The position numbers and the translations under genes were made by a program. Positions 18,719 through 26,969 of a DNA stretch of 64,000 nucleotides are shown piece by piece. The notes below the pieces were generated by a model. It was given only the letters and a program-made list of their open reading frames with translations. It did not search any database and was not told the DNA's origin. Every line of letters begins with the position of its first letter. The first letter of the stretch is position 1. Source of the stretch: Marinobacter sp. BW6 (lineage in GTDB: Bacteria; Pseudomonadota; Gammaproteobacteria; Pseudomonadales; Oleiphilaceae); assembly GCF_008107725.1 (NCBI RefSeq), contig NZ_VIRN01000064.1, positions 1,178,001 through 1,242,000 of the forward strand, written 5' to 3'.

Positions 18719-19936
18719 TCACGCTTCGCGGATGAATGTCTTGAGTCGCGGCGCAATGGATTCGCGCCATTGGCTGCCGTTGAAGACACCATAATGGCCA
18801 ACACCCTTTTGCAGATGGTGCAGGCGTCTGGCGTCCGGGATATTCACACATAGATCATGAGCGGCCCGGGTTTGCCCGGGGCTGGAAATGTCGTCCTTTT
18901 CACCTTCAATCGTCATCAGTGCTGTCTTTTCGATTGCGGCCGGATTCACCTTGCGGCCGCGATGCATGAAGCAACCCCGGGCAAGATGAAACTCCTGGAA
19001 TACACGCTGGATAGTGTCCAGGTAATACGTGGCCGGCAGATCCATGACTGCGAGGTACTCGTCGTAGAACTCACGATGCCGTCTGATCTTCTCGACCTCC
19101 TTGTTTCGCATGGACTTGAAAAGGCCGCGGTAGGCGTCAACGTGGCGGTCGAAGTTCATGTTCACGAAACCGGTCAGCTGCAGAAAGCCGGGATAGACTT
19201 TCCGCATGGCTCCCGGATAAGGCGCGGGCACAGGGTGAACCAGATTGCGCCGGAACCACGCCAGATTGTGTTTAGTGGCAAGTTCGCACGGCGCGGTGGG
19301 GTCGACGCGTCCATCTATGGGGCCGCTCATCAGGGCGAGTGAGCGTGGTGTCGCGGGGTTATTATCCTCGGCCATGAGGGCGGTAGCCGCGAGCACTGGC
19401 ACTACCGGTTGGCAAACCGCCAATACATGAGTGTCCGGCCCAAGCTCTTCAATGAAATCGATCACGTAGTCGATATAGTCGTCCAGCCCAAAGTCGCCCG
19501 CGGAGAGAGGAACCCTGCAGGCATCACGCCAGTCGGTGATGTAGACGTCGTGGTCTGGCAGCATTTCCTTCACAGTGCCACGCAGCAGTGAGGCAAAGTG
19601 CCCGGACAAGGGCGCAACGATAAGGAGTTTCGAGTCATCGGGCCGCGATACACTGCGCTGGAAATGCTTGAGCTGGGCAAAGGGTTTTCGCTGGATGATG
19701 ACTTCACTGACGTCCACCTGTTCCCCATCGCACACTGTTGTGTGCAGATTGAAGGCTGGTTTCGGGTAGCGTCGGGTCAAATCGCCGAATACGCCATAGG
19801 CGGAGGCAATACTGCGGGCGCCGGGCAAACGGGACAGGGGGCTGAGGGGATGCCTGAGCAGTTTACTCTGTGCGTCTGTCATCATGCGCAAGGGCATCAG
19901 CGCGGCACGGCTCATTTCATGGGCAAAATACATCAT
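18719..19936 (-). CDS. phaZ: Intracellular PHA depolymerase
   Basis: A 405-residue intracellular poly(3-hydroxybutyrate) depolymerase of the PhaZ1 type that mobilises stored polymer. The active-site nucleophile is a cysteine, Cys175 in LAVCQPVVP, which replaces the usual lipase Ser as in Ralstonia PhaZa1. ITDWRDACRVPL and GVGHYGVFNG near the end (candidate catalytic His) are family-typical. No signal peptide is present. The start codon overlaps the stop of the upstream oxygenase gene (ATGA), so translation is probably coupled. Confidence 0.93.
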   Translation of the reverse strand: MMYFAHEMSRAALMPLRMMTDAQSKLLRHPLSPLSRLPGARSIASAYGVFGDLTRRYPKPAFNLHTTVCDGEQVDVSEVIIQRKPFAQLKHFQRSVSRPDDSKLLIVAPLSGHFASLLRGTVKEMLPDHDVYITDWRDACRVPLSAGDFGLDDYIDYVIDFIEELGPDTHVLAVCQPVVPVLAATALMAEDNNPATPRSLALMSGPIDGRVDPTAPCELATKHNLAWFRRNLVHPVPAPYPGAMRKVYPGFLQLTGFVNMNFDRHVDAYRGLFKSMRNKEVEKIRRHREFYDEYLAVMDLPATYYLDTIQRVFQEFHLARGCFMHRGRKVNPAAIEKTALMTIEGEKDDISSPGQTRAAHDLCVNIPDARRLHHLQKGVGHYGVFNGSQWRESIAPRLKTFIREA

Positions 19937-20328
19937 GTTACTGTCCTGCTTGAGTTATGGAGTCCGGAAGTCAACGCAAAACTCAACAGCCATCGATTTC
20001 CGCGCTCGATCTTTGATACCCGATGCTCATAGAGATCCGGGCGAAACAGATACAATCTTCCAAAAAGGTTGAAAATATTCTTGTCGCAGATGAATTCGCC
20101 ACCGGCTTTGGGTTTCGCCAGAACCCAATTGAGTTTGTAGAGCCGGCCCTCGGAAACCATGTCCACGTGCGGCCCTACCTTGTGGCCTTCTGGATATCGG
20201 ACCAGGTATATATTCAGGCGTCTGGAATGAAAGAGAATCCGGGTTTTTACTTTTGCAGGCATGGTAGTGGCATACGCTCTCGCAGAATCGCTAACAGCAG
20301 TTTGCGCGTTGTGCGGCCCGTTGGTCAA
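19933..20328 (-). CDS. 2OG-Fe(II) oxygenase-like protein coupled to phaZ
   Basis: A short (131 aa or less) 2-oxoglutarate/Fe(II) dioxygenase-like protein. The iron triad is visible as His54-x-Asp56 (VGPHVDM) and His102 (YEHRV), with Arg112 as likely 2OG ligand, on a double-stranded beta-helix core. The frame is closed by a TAA immediately before the TTG at 20328, so the gene cannot be longer. An ATG at 20262 is the alternative start; neither has a convincing ribosome site. Its TGA overlaps the phaZ ATG by four bases, strong evidence that the frame is translated. Substrate unknown. Confidence 0.65.
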   Translation of the reverse strand: MTNGPHNAQTAVSDSARAYATTMPAKVKTRILFHSRRLNIYLVRYPEGHKVGPHVDMVSEGRLYKLNWVLAKPKAGGEFICDKNIFNLFGRLYLFRPDLYEHRVSKIERGNRWLLSFALTSGLHNSSRTVT

Positions 20329-20372
20329 TTATGGCCGGGAACTCGCTCGTACAAAGATGAGGATTTGAACTG

Positions 20373-21065
20373 ATGGCCAGAGCATCAGGTGGTCGCAAGC
20401 TTTTGCGATGGTTTTTGCTGCTATGCGCCGGCGCTATCGTGCTGGTGCTGTTGGTGGTTCTGATGTTTCGGTTCGTAAATCCACCCACCTCGGCCTTCAT
20501 GCTGGGTTATCAGCTTCAGGGCGCGAACAAATCCCTCGCCCACGAATGGGTGCCCATGCGCGAGATCTCTCCCTGGATGCCGCTGGCGGTGGTTGCCAGC
20601 GAGGACCAGCGATTCCCGCATCATGTGGGCGTGGATTTTGAGGCGGTTCGCCAGGCGCTCTCGGAGTACCGGGCTGGCGACGGGCTTCGAGGAGCCAGTA
20701 CCATCACCCAGCAAACGGCCAAGAACCTCTTTCTCTGGAACGGGCGCAGTTTCATTCGCAAGGCCATCGAGGCGGGGTTGGCGCTTGTAATAGACGGCCT
20801 CTGGTCAAAACAGCGGGTACTGGAAGTTTATCTGAATATTGCCGAGTTTGGCCCCGGAATTTATGGCGTTGAAGCCGCCAGCCAAGCCTACTTCGGCAAG
20901 CCTGCCCGTCACCTTACCGAGTACCAGGCCGCGCTGCTCGCGGCCGTACTCCCGAATCCGAAAGTCCTGCGGGTCAATTCGCCGTCGTCGTATGTGTTGG
21001 AACGAGTGGCCTGGATTCGGGGCCAGATTGCACAGCTGGGTGCTGGATACCTGCGAGATCTCTAG
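20373..21065 (+). CDS. mtgA: Monofunctional peptidoglycan glycosyltransferase
   Basis: Inner-membrane GT51 transglycosylase (230 aa) that polymerises lipid II. It has one N-terminal transmembrane helix (about 11-33) and catalytic Glu77 in VVASEDQRFPHH. The motifs GASTITQQTAKNLFLW, KQRVLEVYLNIAEFG and YGVEAASQAYFGK are all canonical. No transpeptidase domain follows, as expected for MtgA. It diverges from the oxygenase-phaZ operon across about 45 bp. Confidence 0.95.
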   Translation: MARASGGRKLLRWFLLLCAGAIVLVLLVVLMFRFVNPPTSAFMLGYQLQGANKSLAHEWVPMREISPWMPLAVVASEDQRFPHHVGVDFEAVRQALSEYRAGDGLRGASTITQQTAKNLFLWNGRSFIRKAIEAGLALVIDGLWSKQRVLEVYLNIAEFGPGIYGVEAASQAYFGKPARHLTEYQAALLAAVLPNPKVLRVNSPSSYVLERVAWIRGQIAQLGAGYLRDL

Positions 21066-21162
21066 TCTTGCATATGAGCAGATTTATTGGCGTGACCCCT
21101 GGCGCGGACTCGTTGATACTAGGGGTATTGCAGGACCACTTATATTTTAAAGGATTGCACGA

Positions 21163-21642
21163 ATGTCTCTCTTCCCCGACGACAACGGCGAGAACGATCT
21201 GTTCATGTCACGAACCGACCCGGAAAACCCGCTGGGCACCCATGCCCCTTATAGTTTCGAGTTGGAAGGCAAGATCTGGCCAACCGTGGAACACTATTTT
21301 CAGGGAATGAAGTTCACCGACGACAACCGCCAGGAAAAGGTGCGCAACGCCGACACGCCCGGCAAGGCAGGAAAGCTTGGGCGCAAGCGCCATAAGAGCC
21401 TGCGGCGGGATTGGAAGCAGGTGCGCGAAACCGTTATGACGAGAGGGATCTATGTACGCTGCCGAACCCATCCCGAACTGGCAGAGGCTCTGCTGGATAC
21501 CGGCGACACGAAGATCGTTGAAAACAGCAATTTCGATTATTTTTGGGGCTGTGGCCGGGATCGGCGGGGCGAAAACCGTTATGGGAAAGTGTTGATGAAT
21601 GTGCGGGCCAGGTTGCGGGAGGAGCAGGCCGCGCAGGCTTGA
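21163..21642 (+). CDS. NADAR family protein (YbiA-like)
   Basis: A 159-residue NADAR (DUF1768) protein. The conserved WPTVEHYFQGMKF, LGRKRHKSLRRDWKQVRETVM and the C-terminal NSNFDYFWGCG...GENRYGKVLM segments are present in order. The family contains N-glycosidases acting on riboflavin intermediates and on ADP-ribosylated guanine. No DarT-like ADP-ribosyltransferase or riboflavin gene is adjacent, so the substrate is open. ATG start, 97 bp downstream of mtgA. Confidence 0.85.
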   Translation: MSLFPDDNGENDLFMSRTDPENPLGTHAPYSFELEGKIWPTVEHYFQGMKFTDDNRQEKVRNADTPGKAGKLGRKRHKSLRRDWKQVRETVMTRGIYVRCRTHPELAEALLDTGDTKIVENSNFDYFWGCGRDRRGENRYGKVLMNVRARLREEQAAQA

Positions 21643-21682
21643 GCTTCAACCTGCGTGCCACCTGCCGCACCAGTAGGGCAAG

Positions 21683-22351
21683 TTAATCGCTCTGCTTCAG
21701 GCCCATTTCCCAGAAATCGATTTCAAGTCGGGTAGCGTCACTGAAAATCCGGCTCAGCTCTTTGAAGCGGGCAGGGGAGACTTCGGCCAGTCGCTCATTG
21801 AGCCAGCTGATCTCTGCCTGCATAGCGTCCTGGAACTCCTCGCTTTCATACATGGCGATCCAGGCATCATAGGGATTGCTATCGCCCCGGATAGTCTCCG
21901 CCCGGCTGTTAAGCCAGTTGGCGATTTCTCCGTAGCCCACCATGCATGGTGACAGGGCGACGTGCAGGTCCAGAAGGTCGCCACGGTTACCGGTATCCAG
22001 AACGTAGCGGGTGTAGGCGAGCGTGGCTCGGGCTTCCGGCAGTTCGGCCAGCTCTTGTTCGGAAATGCCCCATTCCTTGCAGAAGCTGACATGCAGATCC
22101 AGTTCCACATCCAGGATGGCCTGCAAACCATCCTTGGCCTGGCGGAGGTCCGACAGTGTCGGGCTTTTATAGGCGGCCAGCGCAAAGGCCCGGGCAAACT
22201 GGATCAGGAAAAGGTAGTCCTGTTTCAGGTAATGCTGGAACGCTTCGGGCGCTAGCGACGCATTACCCAATTGCTGCACGAAGTCGTGCTGGATGTACGC
22301 CTGCCACTCGCACTGGCAGCTCCGTTTCAGATCGTCAAACTGGTAAGGCAT
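21683..22351 (-). CDS. tenA: TenA-family thiaminase II / aminopyrimidine aminohydrolase
   Basis: A 222-residue all-helical TenA protein that hydrolyses thiamin breakdown products to recover hydroxymethylpyrimidine. The nucleophilic Cys136 lies in LSPCMVGYGEI, and the C-terminal acidic/aromatic patch (EIDFWEMGL) is the expected second half of the site. The start at 22351 has GGGAGA upstream; a longer in-frame version was rejected. It is preceded by a small acidic gene 25 bp away on the same strand. I see no TPP-riboswitch-like leader. Confidence 0.88.
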   Translation of the reverse strand: MPYQFDDLKRSCQCEWQAYIQHDFVQQLGNASLAPEAFQHYLKQDYLFLIQFARAFALAAYKSPTLSDLRQAKDGLQAILDVELDLHVSFCKEWGISEQELAELPEARATLAYTRYVLDTGNRGDLLDLHVALSPCMVGYGEIANWLNSRAETIRGDSNPYDAWIAMYESEEFQDAMQAEISWLNERLAEVSPARFKELSRIFSDATRLEIDFWEMGLKQSD

Positions 22352-22376
22352 GCAGTCTCCCGAAAACACGGTTGGT

Positions 22377-22589
22377 TCAGTAGCAGGAATTGGGGGATGA
22401 GTCCGGATTGATTTCGCCGGCGACTTCTTCTGGGTCAATGCCGTGACTGGTCAGCACTTCCCGCACAAAGTTCACCTGAGCGAGAATTCTGTCAGCGTCA
22501 TCCCCGTATTCGAACCGGTTGATCTCGACCGGCTGGGGCATGAAGGTGAAGGCGGTTTTCAAGGCGGTAAGGGTATCTTCGTCGGCCAT
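22377..22589 (-). CDS. Small acidic hypothetical protein
   Basis: A 70-residue protein starting at an ATG preceded by GAGGAG. It is acidic, with a mixed helix-forming core (DRILAQVNFVREVLTSHGIDPEEVAGEI) and no cysteine pair or membrane segment. It lies 25 bp upstream of tenA and is almost certainly cotranscribed with it. I do not recognise the family; a role with TenA is suggested only by position. Confidence 0.6.
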   Translation of the reverse strand: MADEDTLTALKTAFTFMPQPVEINRFEYGDDADRILAQVNFVREVLTSHGIDPEEVAGEINPDSSPNSCY

Positions 22590-22661
22590 TGGTATACTCC
22601 TCGGCACTGGTTTTAATTGGCTCCGAAGAGTATACGCATGTCTTGCAGTAAAGGCCGATAG

Positions 22662-23585
22662 TCAGGTTGTCGGCCTATCGGTTCCGGCGCGCCGGCGTCC
22701 GGCGGCAATCAGCGATCCCATAACCACGAGCACAGCTGCCAGCGGGAGTCTCCAGTCTGGTGCAGCGATTCCGGCCAGTACCAGGAACAGCGCTGCCAGC
22801 ACAGGCACCGCATAAGCAAGGCTCCCGACCAGGGCAGCCGGCCCCTTCCGAAGTGCCAGATCCCAGGCCACCATGGCCAATCCATAGGGCCCCAGACCAA
22901 GCGCAACGCCCGCTGCGAGAGCAGTTCCTGATGGCAACACGGTGGCAGAGCCGGAAACGGTGTCTGCAGCCGCCGCACCGGCACCTGCCAGCAGGAACAG
23001 GCCCGGCATAACAGGAGCGATCGCTACGGGTGTGGCCTGGCAGATCCAGGAATAAATAGCCCAGCAAGTTCCGGCCAGAAGAGCCAGCCCGTAACCAGTC
23101 AGGTTGCCTGAGAAGCCATTGTTCAGGGCCTCTGGACCCAGCAAGAGGGCAGCCCCTGAAAAGGCAATCAGTGCGCCCGCGATGACTGGAAAGGCAATCC
23201 GCCGATGGAACGCCCACTGACTGATCAGTATGAACATGACCGGCCAGGTATAGGCTATCAGTGACGCCTCTGCGGTGGGCGCCATGCCCAGTCCGGCCAG
23301 GTAGGCGCCGACTGCACCCAGCACCAGCAAAGGCACAAGCCCGAAAATTACCAGTTTCCACTGCCAGGACACGTTCACGGATCCGCGCGCCCGGCGGCCG
23401 CGGAAGCTCATGGGCAGCACGGCCAGTGCGCCGCTGATCAGGGCGATGGTCGTAAGCTGGAAAGGCGGAATGGACTGCGCCGCGTCCACCAGCAAAGGTG
23501 CGACAGCCCATAGCACAACCGCAACCAAAGCCGCGGTAATGCTCAGGATGTTGGGCATACGGATTGTTGTGTTCAGAATCCTCAT
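22662..23585 (-). CDS. EamA/DMT-family membrane exporter
   Basis: A 307-residue inner-membrane protein with about ten transmembrane helices and two EamA repeats, of the drug/metabolite transporter superfamily. The Pro-rich end of TM9 (GLGPYGLAMVAWDLALRKGPA) is typical of the DMT group near YddG/RhaT-like exporters. AAGGAGGA precedes the ATG. It is divergent from a LysR regulator over a 112-bp region that contains a candidate operator, so the LysR protein probably controls it. Transported compound unknown; aromatic amino acids are one possibility. Confidence 0.85.
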   Translation of the reverse strand: MRILNTTIRMPNILSITAALVAVVLWAVAPLLVDAAQSIPPFQLTTIALISGALAVLPMSFRGRRARGSVNVSWQWKLVIFGLVPLLVLGAVGAYLAGLGMAPTAEASLIAYTWPVMFILISQWAFHRRIAFPVIAGALIAFSGAALLLGPEALNNGFSGNLTGYGLALLAGTCWAIYSWICQATPVAIAPVMPGLFLLAGAGAAAADTVSGSATVLPSGTALAAGVALGLGPYGLAMVAWDLALRKGPAALVGSLAYAVPVLAALFLVLAGIAAPDWRLPLAAVLVVMGSLIAAGRRRAGTDRPTT

Positions 23586-23640
23586 GGGCTGTCCTCCTTT
23601 TGCTGGTGTGTTGCGATCTGACAGCGGCAGGATATACTCG

Positions 23641-23678
23641 CTTTAAGAATCACAAAAACAACGGTTTTTGATTTAAAG
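23641..23678. promoter_or_regulatory. Gapped inverted repeat, candidate LysR operator
   Basis: Arms 23641-23659 and 23664-23678 share CTTTAA..ATCA.AAAAAC and its complement around the centre AACG. It lies between the divergent EamA and LysR genes, 20 bp upstream of the LysR start. Confidence 0.45.
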
Positions 23679-23697
23679 CATCACAGGAGTTGATGAA

Positions 23698-24561
23698 TTG
23701 CGTCCCCGGATTCTCGATCTGAACGTACTGCAGACACTGGTGGCCATTGCCGATACCGGAACGGTTACCGCCGCGGCAGATCGACTCGCTTACACCCAGT
23801 CCACAGTCAGCATGCAGTTGCATCGCCTGGAAGCCTTGTTGGAGGTGTCCCTTCATGAGCGCGAGGGCCGGCGTATTCGGTTTACCGCTGAGGGTGAGCA
23901 GCTGATCGGCTACGCCCGGAAGATGCTGGCTTTAAACCATGAGGCACTGGATTCGCTGCGGCAGCGGCAGGTTTCGGGGCAGTTGAGCCTGGGGATCCCG
24001 GAAGACTATGCATTTTTGCTGACTTCCGTTCTTTCCCACTTCAGCCAGCTTTTTCCTGCGGTGCAGTTGCAGGTTATCTGTGGTTCCAGCGTCAGGCTTT
24101 TACAGCAAGTGCAGGCCGGTGAGCTGGATCTGGCGGTTGTGACCCGCCAGACCCGCTCCCCCGGGGGCGAGGTGATTCGCCGGGAACCTCTGGTATGGGC
24201 CGTGGGCGCTGAGAAACAGCCGTCTCTGACAGATCCGATTCCTCTTGCGCTTTACTCGCCGGGCGCCGATGTTTTCCGGGAAGTGGCTGAGCAGTCTCTG
24301 CTAGCTGCTGGCAGGCAATGGCGTCTGGCATACTCCAGTCAGTCGATGACCGGCCTGATGCCCGTGGTGGTAGCCGGATTAGCCGTGGTACCGGTAACCC
24401 GCGACATGCTCACTCCCCAGTTGCGCGTACTGGATGAGAGAAGCGGTATGCCGGCTCTGCAATCCATCGAGATGGCTCTTCACCGCCCGTCCGGCCGACC
24501 AACACAGCCAGCCAGGCAGATGGCGGAACTGATCAGAGAGCATCTGGCTGGCGATGGCTGA
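23698..24561 (+). CDS. LysR-family transcriptional regulator (controls EamA exporter)
   Basis: A 287-residue LysR regulator with an N-terminal winged helix (LQTLVAIADTGTVTAAADRL, then TQSTVSMQLHRLE) and a C-terminal effector domain (LSLGIPEDYAFLL...). It uses TTG at 23698 with AGGAG eight bases upstream; a nearby ATG is out of frame. The divergent EamA exporter is its likely target, a common sensor-exporter pairing. The inducer cannot be read from sequence. Confidence 0.9.
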   Translation: MRPRILDLNVLQTLVAIADTGTVTAAADRLAYTQSTVSMQLHRLEALLEVSLHEREGRRIRFTAEGEQLIGYARKMLALNHEALDSLRQRQVSGQLSLGIPEDYAFLLTSVLSHFSQLFPAVQLQVICGSSVRLLQQVQAGELDLAVVTRQTRSPGGEVIRREPLVWAVGAEKQPSLTDPIPLALYSPGADVFREVAEQSLLAAGRQWRLAYSSQSMTGLMPVVVAGLAVVPVTRDMLTPQLRVLDERSGMPALQSIEMALHRPSGRPTQPARQMAELIREHLAGDG

Positions 24562-24621
24562 CCCGACTCCGTGTTAGGGTAAAGGCGTACTTCAATCTCT
24601 CACGCGTTAATAGGATTGCCC

Positions 24622-25269
24622 ATGCATAAGATGCAGATCGACATTGTTTCGGATATTGCCTGCCCGTGGTGTGCGATTGGCTTTGCCCGCCTTGAGCGAG
24701 CCATGGAGCGGCTGGCGGAGGATTACGAGTTCAACGTTCAATGGCACGCGTTTGAACTGAACCCGGACCATGGTGGCGACGGTGAACCGATCCTTCCGGC
24801 TCTGGCCCGCAAGTATGGTCGCAGTGAGGAGGAAATGCGCGCCACCCAGGACCAGATGATGACGATCGCCAGGGATCTGGGCCTCAACTTTGAGAAAATG
24901 CAGGAACGGTTCACCTGCAACACCTTCGATGCGCATCGGCTCGTAAAATGGGCCGGCGAACAGGGCCGCCAGACGGAGATGAAACAGGCGCTCTTCGAGG
25001 CATACTTCGGCAGGGCGGAGGATGTTTCTGACGACAAGGTGCTCCTTGGCTGCGTTGAGAGTCTGGGGCTGGACACTGCCCGGGCTCGAGAGATTCTGGA
25101 TTCTGATGAGTACGCCAAGGTGGTCCGGCAGGACGAAGCCACCTATCAGCAGGCAGGCGTTTCTGCCGTGCCGGCGTTCATCGTGAACGGTAAATACCTG
25201 ATCTCCGGCGCCCAGGAACCCGATACTCTGGTGCAGGCATTCGGGGAAATCGGCGCAAAGCCTGAGTAA
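24622..25269 (+). CDS. DsbA-family oxidoreductase, FrnE-like
   Basis: A 215-residue thioredoxin-fold protein of the cytoplasmic FrnE/2-hydroxychromene-isomerase-like group. The redox motif is Cys14-Pro-Trp-Cys17 close to the N-terminus (SDIACPWCAIG), followed by a long helical insertion, with the cis-Pro loop in GVSAVPAFIVNGKYLISGAQ. There is no signal peptide, so it acts in the cytoplasm. DUF4112 follows after 21 bp on the same strand. Confidence 0.9.
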   Translation: MHKMQIDIVSDIACPWCAIGFARLERAMERLAEDYEFNVQWHAFELNPDHGGDGEPILPALARKYGRSEEEMRATQDQMMTIARDLGLNFEKMQERFTCNTFDAHRLVKWAGEQGRQTEMKQALFEAYFGRAEDVSDDKVLLGCVESLGLDTARAREILDSDEYAKVVRQDEATYQQAGVSAVPAFIVNGKYLISGAQEPDTLVQAFGEIGAKPE

Positions 25270-25290
25270 AGTCCCCCAACTGGAGCGGAA

Positions 25291-25746
25291 ATGCCGAAAC
25301 CTTCCGAAGCCCGGCAGCGGGCCATTCTCGAGCGGCTGGATAAGTTCAGCCGGTTCACCGACAGCAACATTGCGATTCCGTTTACCAATGTACGAATTGG
25401 TGCGGAAGCTGTGATTGGCTTGCTGCCGGTTGTCGGTGACGCCGCCGGCCTGCTGCTATCCGGCTACGTGCTGGTGGAGGCTCAGCGCGCAGGCGCCAGC
25501 AAGGCGGTAAAGCTTCGCATGCTGCGCAACATGGGCATTGATTTCCTCGGTGGTCTGTTGCCGGTGGTGGGTGATGCCTTTGATGCGGTTTACAAAGCCA
25601 ATACCCGTAACACCCGCTTGCTCAGAAACTACCTGGAAAAGGAGTTGGCGGTTGAACCAGCTCCACCCGCTTTCTCCTGGAAGACTGTTATCTGGTTATC
25701 CGTGCTTTTCGCGGTTGTTACCGGCGGTCTGACTCTCCTTTTCTGA
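25291..25746 (+). CDS. DUF4112 membrane protein
   Basis: A 151-residue DUF4112 protein. It shows the family's repeated phrase GLLPVVGDA twice (about 47-55 and 88-96) within two hydrophobic segments, and a strong C-terminal transmembrane helix (about 131-150). Function unknown in the family. ATG with GGAGCGG upstream. Its last 51 bases overlap the 3' end of the convergent AraC-type gene. Confidence 0.85.
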   Translation: MPKPSEARQRAILERLDKFSRFTDSNIAIPFTNVRIGAEAVIGLLPVVGDAAGLLLSGYVLVEAQRAGASKAVKLRMLRNMGIDFLGGLLPVVGDAFDAVYKANTRNTRLLRNYLEKELAVEPAPPAFSWKTVIWLSVLFAVVTGGLTLLF

Positions 25747-26793
25747 GTTGTCGGCTGAACCACCGTGGCCACGAATTCCCTGGCGATAATCGTCGGGCGT
25801 AACCTGAAACCAGCGTTTGAATGCGCGTCTGAAATTGGCGCTGTCGTGGTAGTTGAGCAGTTCCGCCATGGCCTCTACGGTCAACTGACTGTCACGAAGA
25901 TACCCCAGAGCCTGTTGTGACAGGATGCCGTCTCTGATCTGTCGAAAACTGGTGCCTTCGGCCTTCAAACGTCTAGCCAATGTGCGCTTGCTGATAAACA
26001 GCGCGGCCGCTGCTTCTTCTTCGCTGACTATTCCGGGGGGGCGGGATAACATCATCCTTTGGACCTGAAACTTGCAGGTACTCGTATTGGATTGAAGCTG
26101 GGCGAGCATGGTTTCGCACTGCTGCAGCGCCATCATGTAGTTTTCGTGGTTGGCGGAGGCATTGGGGACTTTGCATGCCTCGAGTGGGAGTGTCAGCGAA
26201 ATGTGCTTGCAGCCGAAGTTTATCCCTCCCGGCAGGTAAGTCGGATAGAGGTTGCTGTAACTCGGCTCCTGATGCGCGAAATACAGAGAGGCCTCTGATA
26301 GCGGGCGACCAACAATGAACTCGGCACAGTCGAAAAAGATAATCGCGAAGATTTCACTCAATACCCTTAGCAGATCCTCCTCAAGCTCCATGTTGAAAGA
26401 GCAGATCACTTCGAGCCAGTCATTTCTGGAAACCAGCGTCAATTTTGCGAGATTCATTCTTATCGGCATAAATGCCTTGAATGCCCTGATTGCGGTGAGC
26501 AAGTCGGGGCTGCTGTTGACCAGAAACCCCATGGCACCATGAGTAGGCGAGGTCATGCGCTGCCCCAGGCGCAGGCCAATGGCGTCGTCTTCCGCCAACT
26601 GTAAGCTGTTTTGCAGAATCTGGACCTGTTGTTGAGGCGTCAGCAGGGTTTCCTCCCGTAGAAACTGATCAAGCGAGAGTCGGGTCATTGCGAGTAGCCC
26701 AGTCACTTCCTTTGCCTGTAAGCCCAACTCCCTTGCGATCAGTCGACTGTAGTTCGATGGGATGCAGGGATGGTTGGCATTGAAGGGAGGCAT
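25696..26793 (-). CDS. AraC-family regulator of the ferredoxin-P450 genes
   Basis: A 365-residue AraC/XylS-type regulator with an N-terminal arabinose-binding-like (OruR/ArgR-type) sensing domain and a C-terminal double helix-turn-helix (EEAAAALFISKRTLARRLKAEG and LNYHDSANFRRAFKRWF, then TPDDYR). It is divergent from a ferredoxin-P450 operon whose upstream region has two direct repeats spaced 21 bp, as AraC activators prefer. By analogy with alkane-degradation loci of marine gammaproteobacteria it probably responds to an alkane-derived inducer. The polar tail after the HTH is coded in the overlap with DUF4112. Confidence 0.88.
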   Translation of the reverse strand: MPPFNANHPCIPSNYSRLIARELGLQAKEVTGLLAMTRLSLDQFLREETLLTPQQQVQILQNSLQLAEDDAIGLRLGQRMTSPTHGAMGFLVNSSPDLLTAIRAFKAFMPIRMNLAKLTLVSRNDWLEVICSFNMELEEDLLRVLSEIFAIIFFDCAEFIVGRPLSEASLYFAHQEPSYSNLYPTYLPGGINFGCKHISLTLPLEACKVPNASANHENYMMALQQCETMLAQLQSNTSTCKFQVQRMMLSRPPGIVSEEEAAAALFISKRTLARRLKAEGTSFRQIRDGILSQQALGYLRDSQLTVEAMAELLNYHDSANFRRAFKRWFQVTPDDYRQGIRGHGGSADNSEKESQTAGNNREKHG

Positions 26794-26860
26794 GGGGATT
26801 GATTTACCTGAATGAGCTGTGCCGGACCGGGTTGTGCGAATCCGGCTTGGGTATTTGCAA

Positions 26861-26897
26861 GTGTCGTGAAATGACCCCCGAGTGTCAATTAATGACC
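26861..26897 (+). promoter_or_regulatory. Direct repeats, candidate AraC-type activator site
   Basis: GTGTC-N4-AATGACC occurs at 26861-26876 and again at 26882-26897, exactly 21 bp apart (two helical turns). It lies about 75 bp upstream of the ferredoxin start and 70-105 bp from the divergent AraC gene. A TATTCT at about 26920 may be the -10 element, so the nearer repeat would abut the -35 region. Confidence 0.6.
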
Positions 26898-26969
26898 TAC
26901 CGACTACACCCGCCGGCGCTTATTCTGGTTTGAGCTTTTCAGCCATATAACAACAAGGGAGGGAAGTTC

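Noticed and set aside
22590..22661. TPP riboswitch upstream of the tenA operon
   Set aside because: The gap is about 70 bp and lacks the CTGAGA-type THI-box core.
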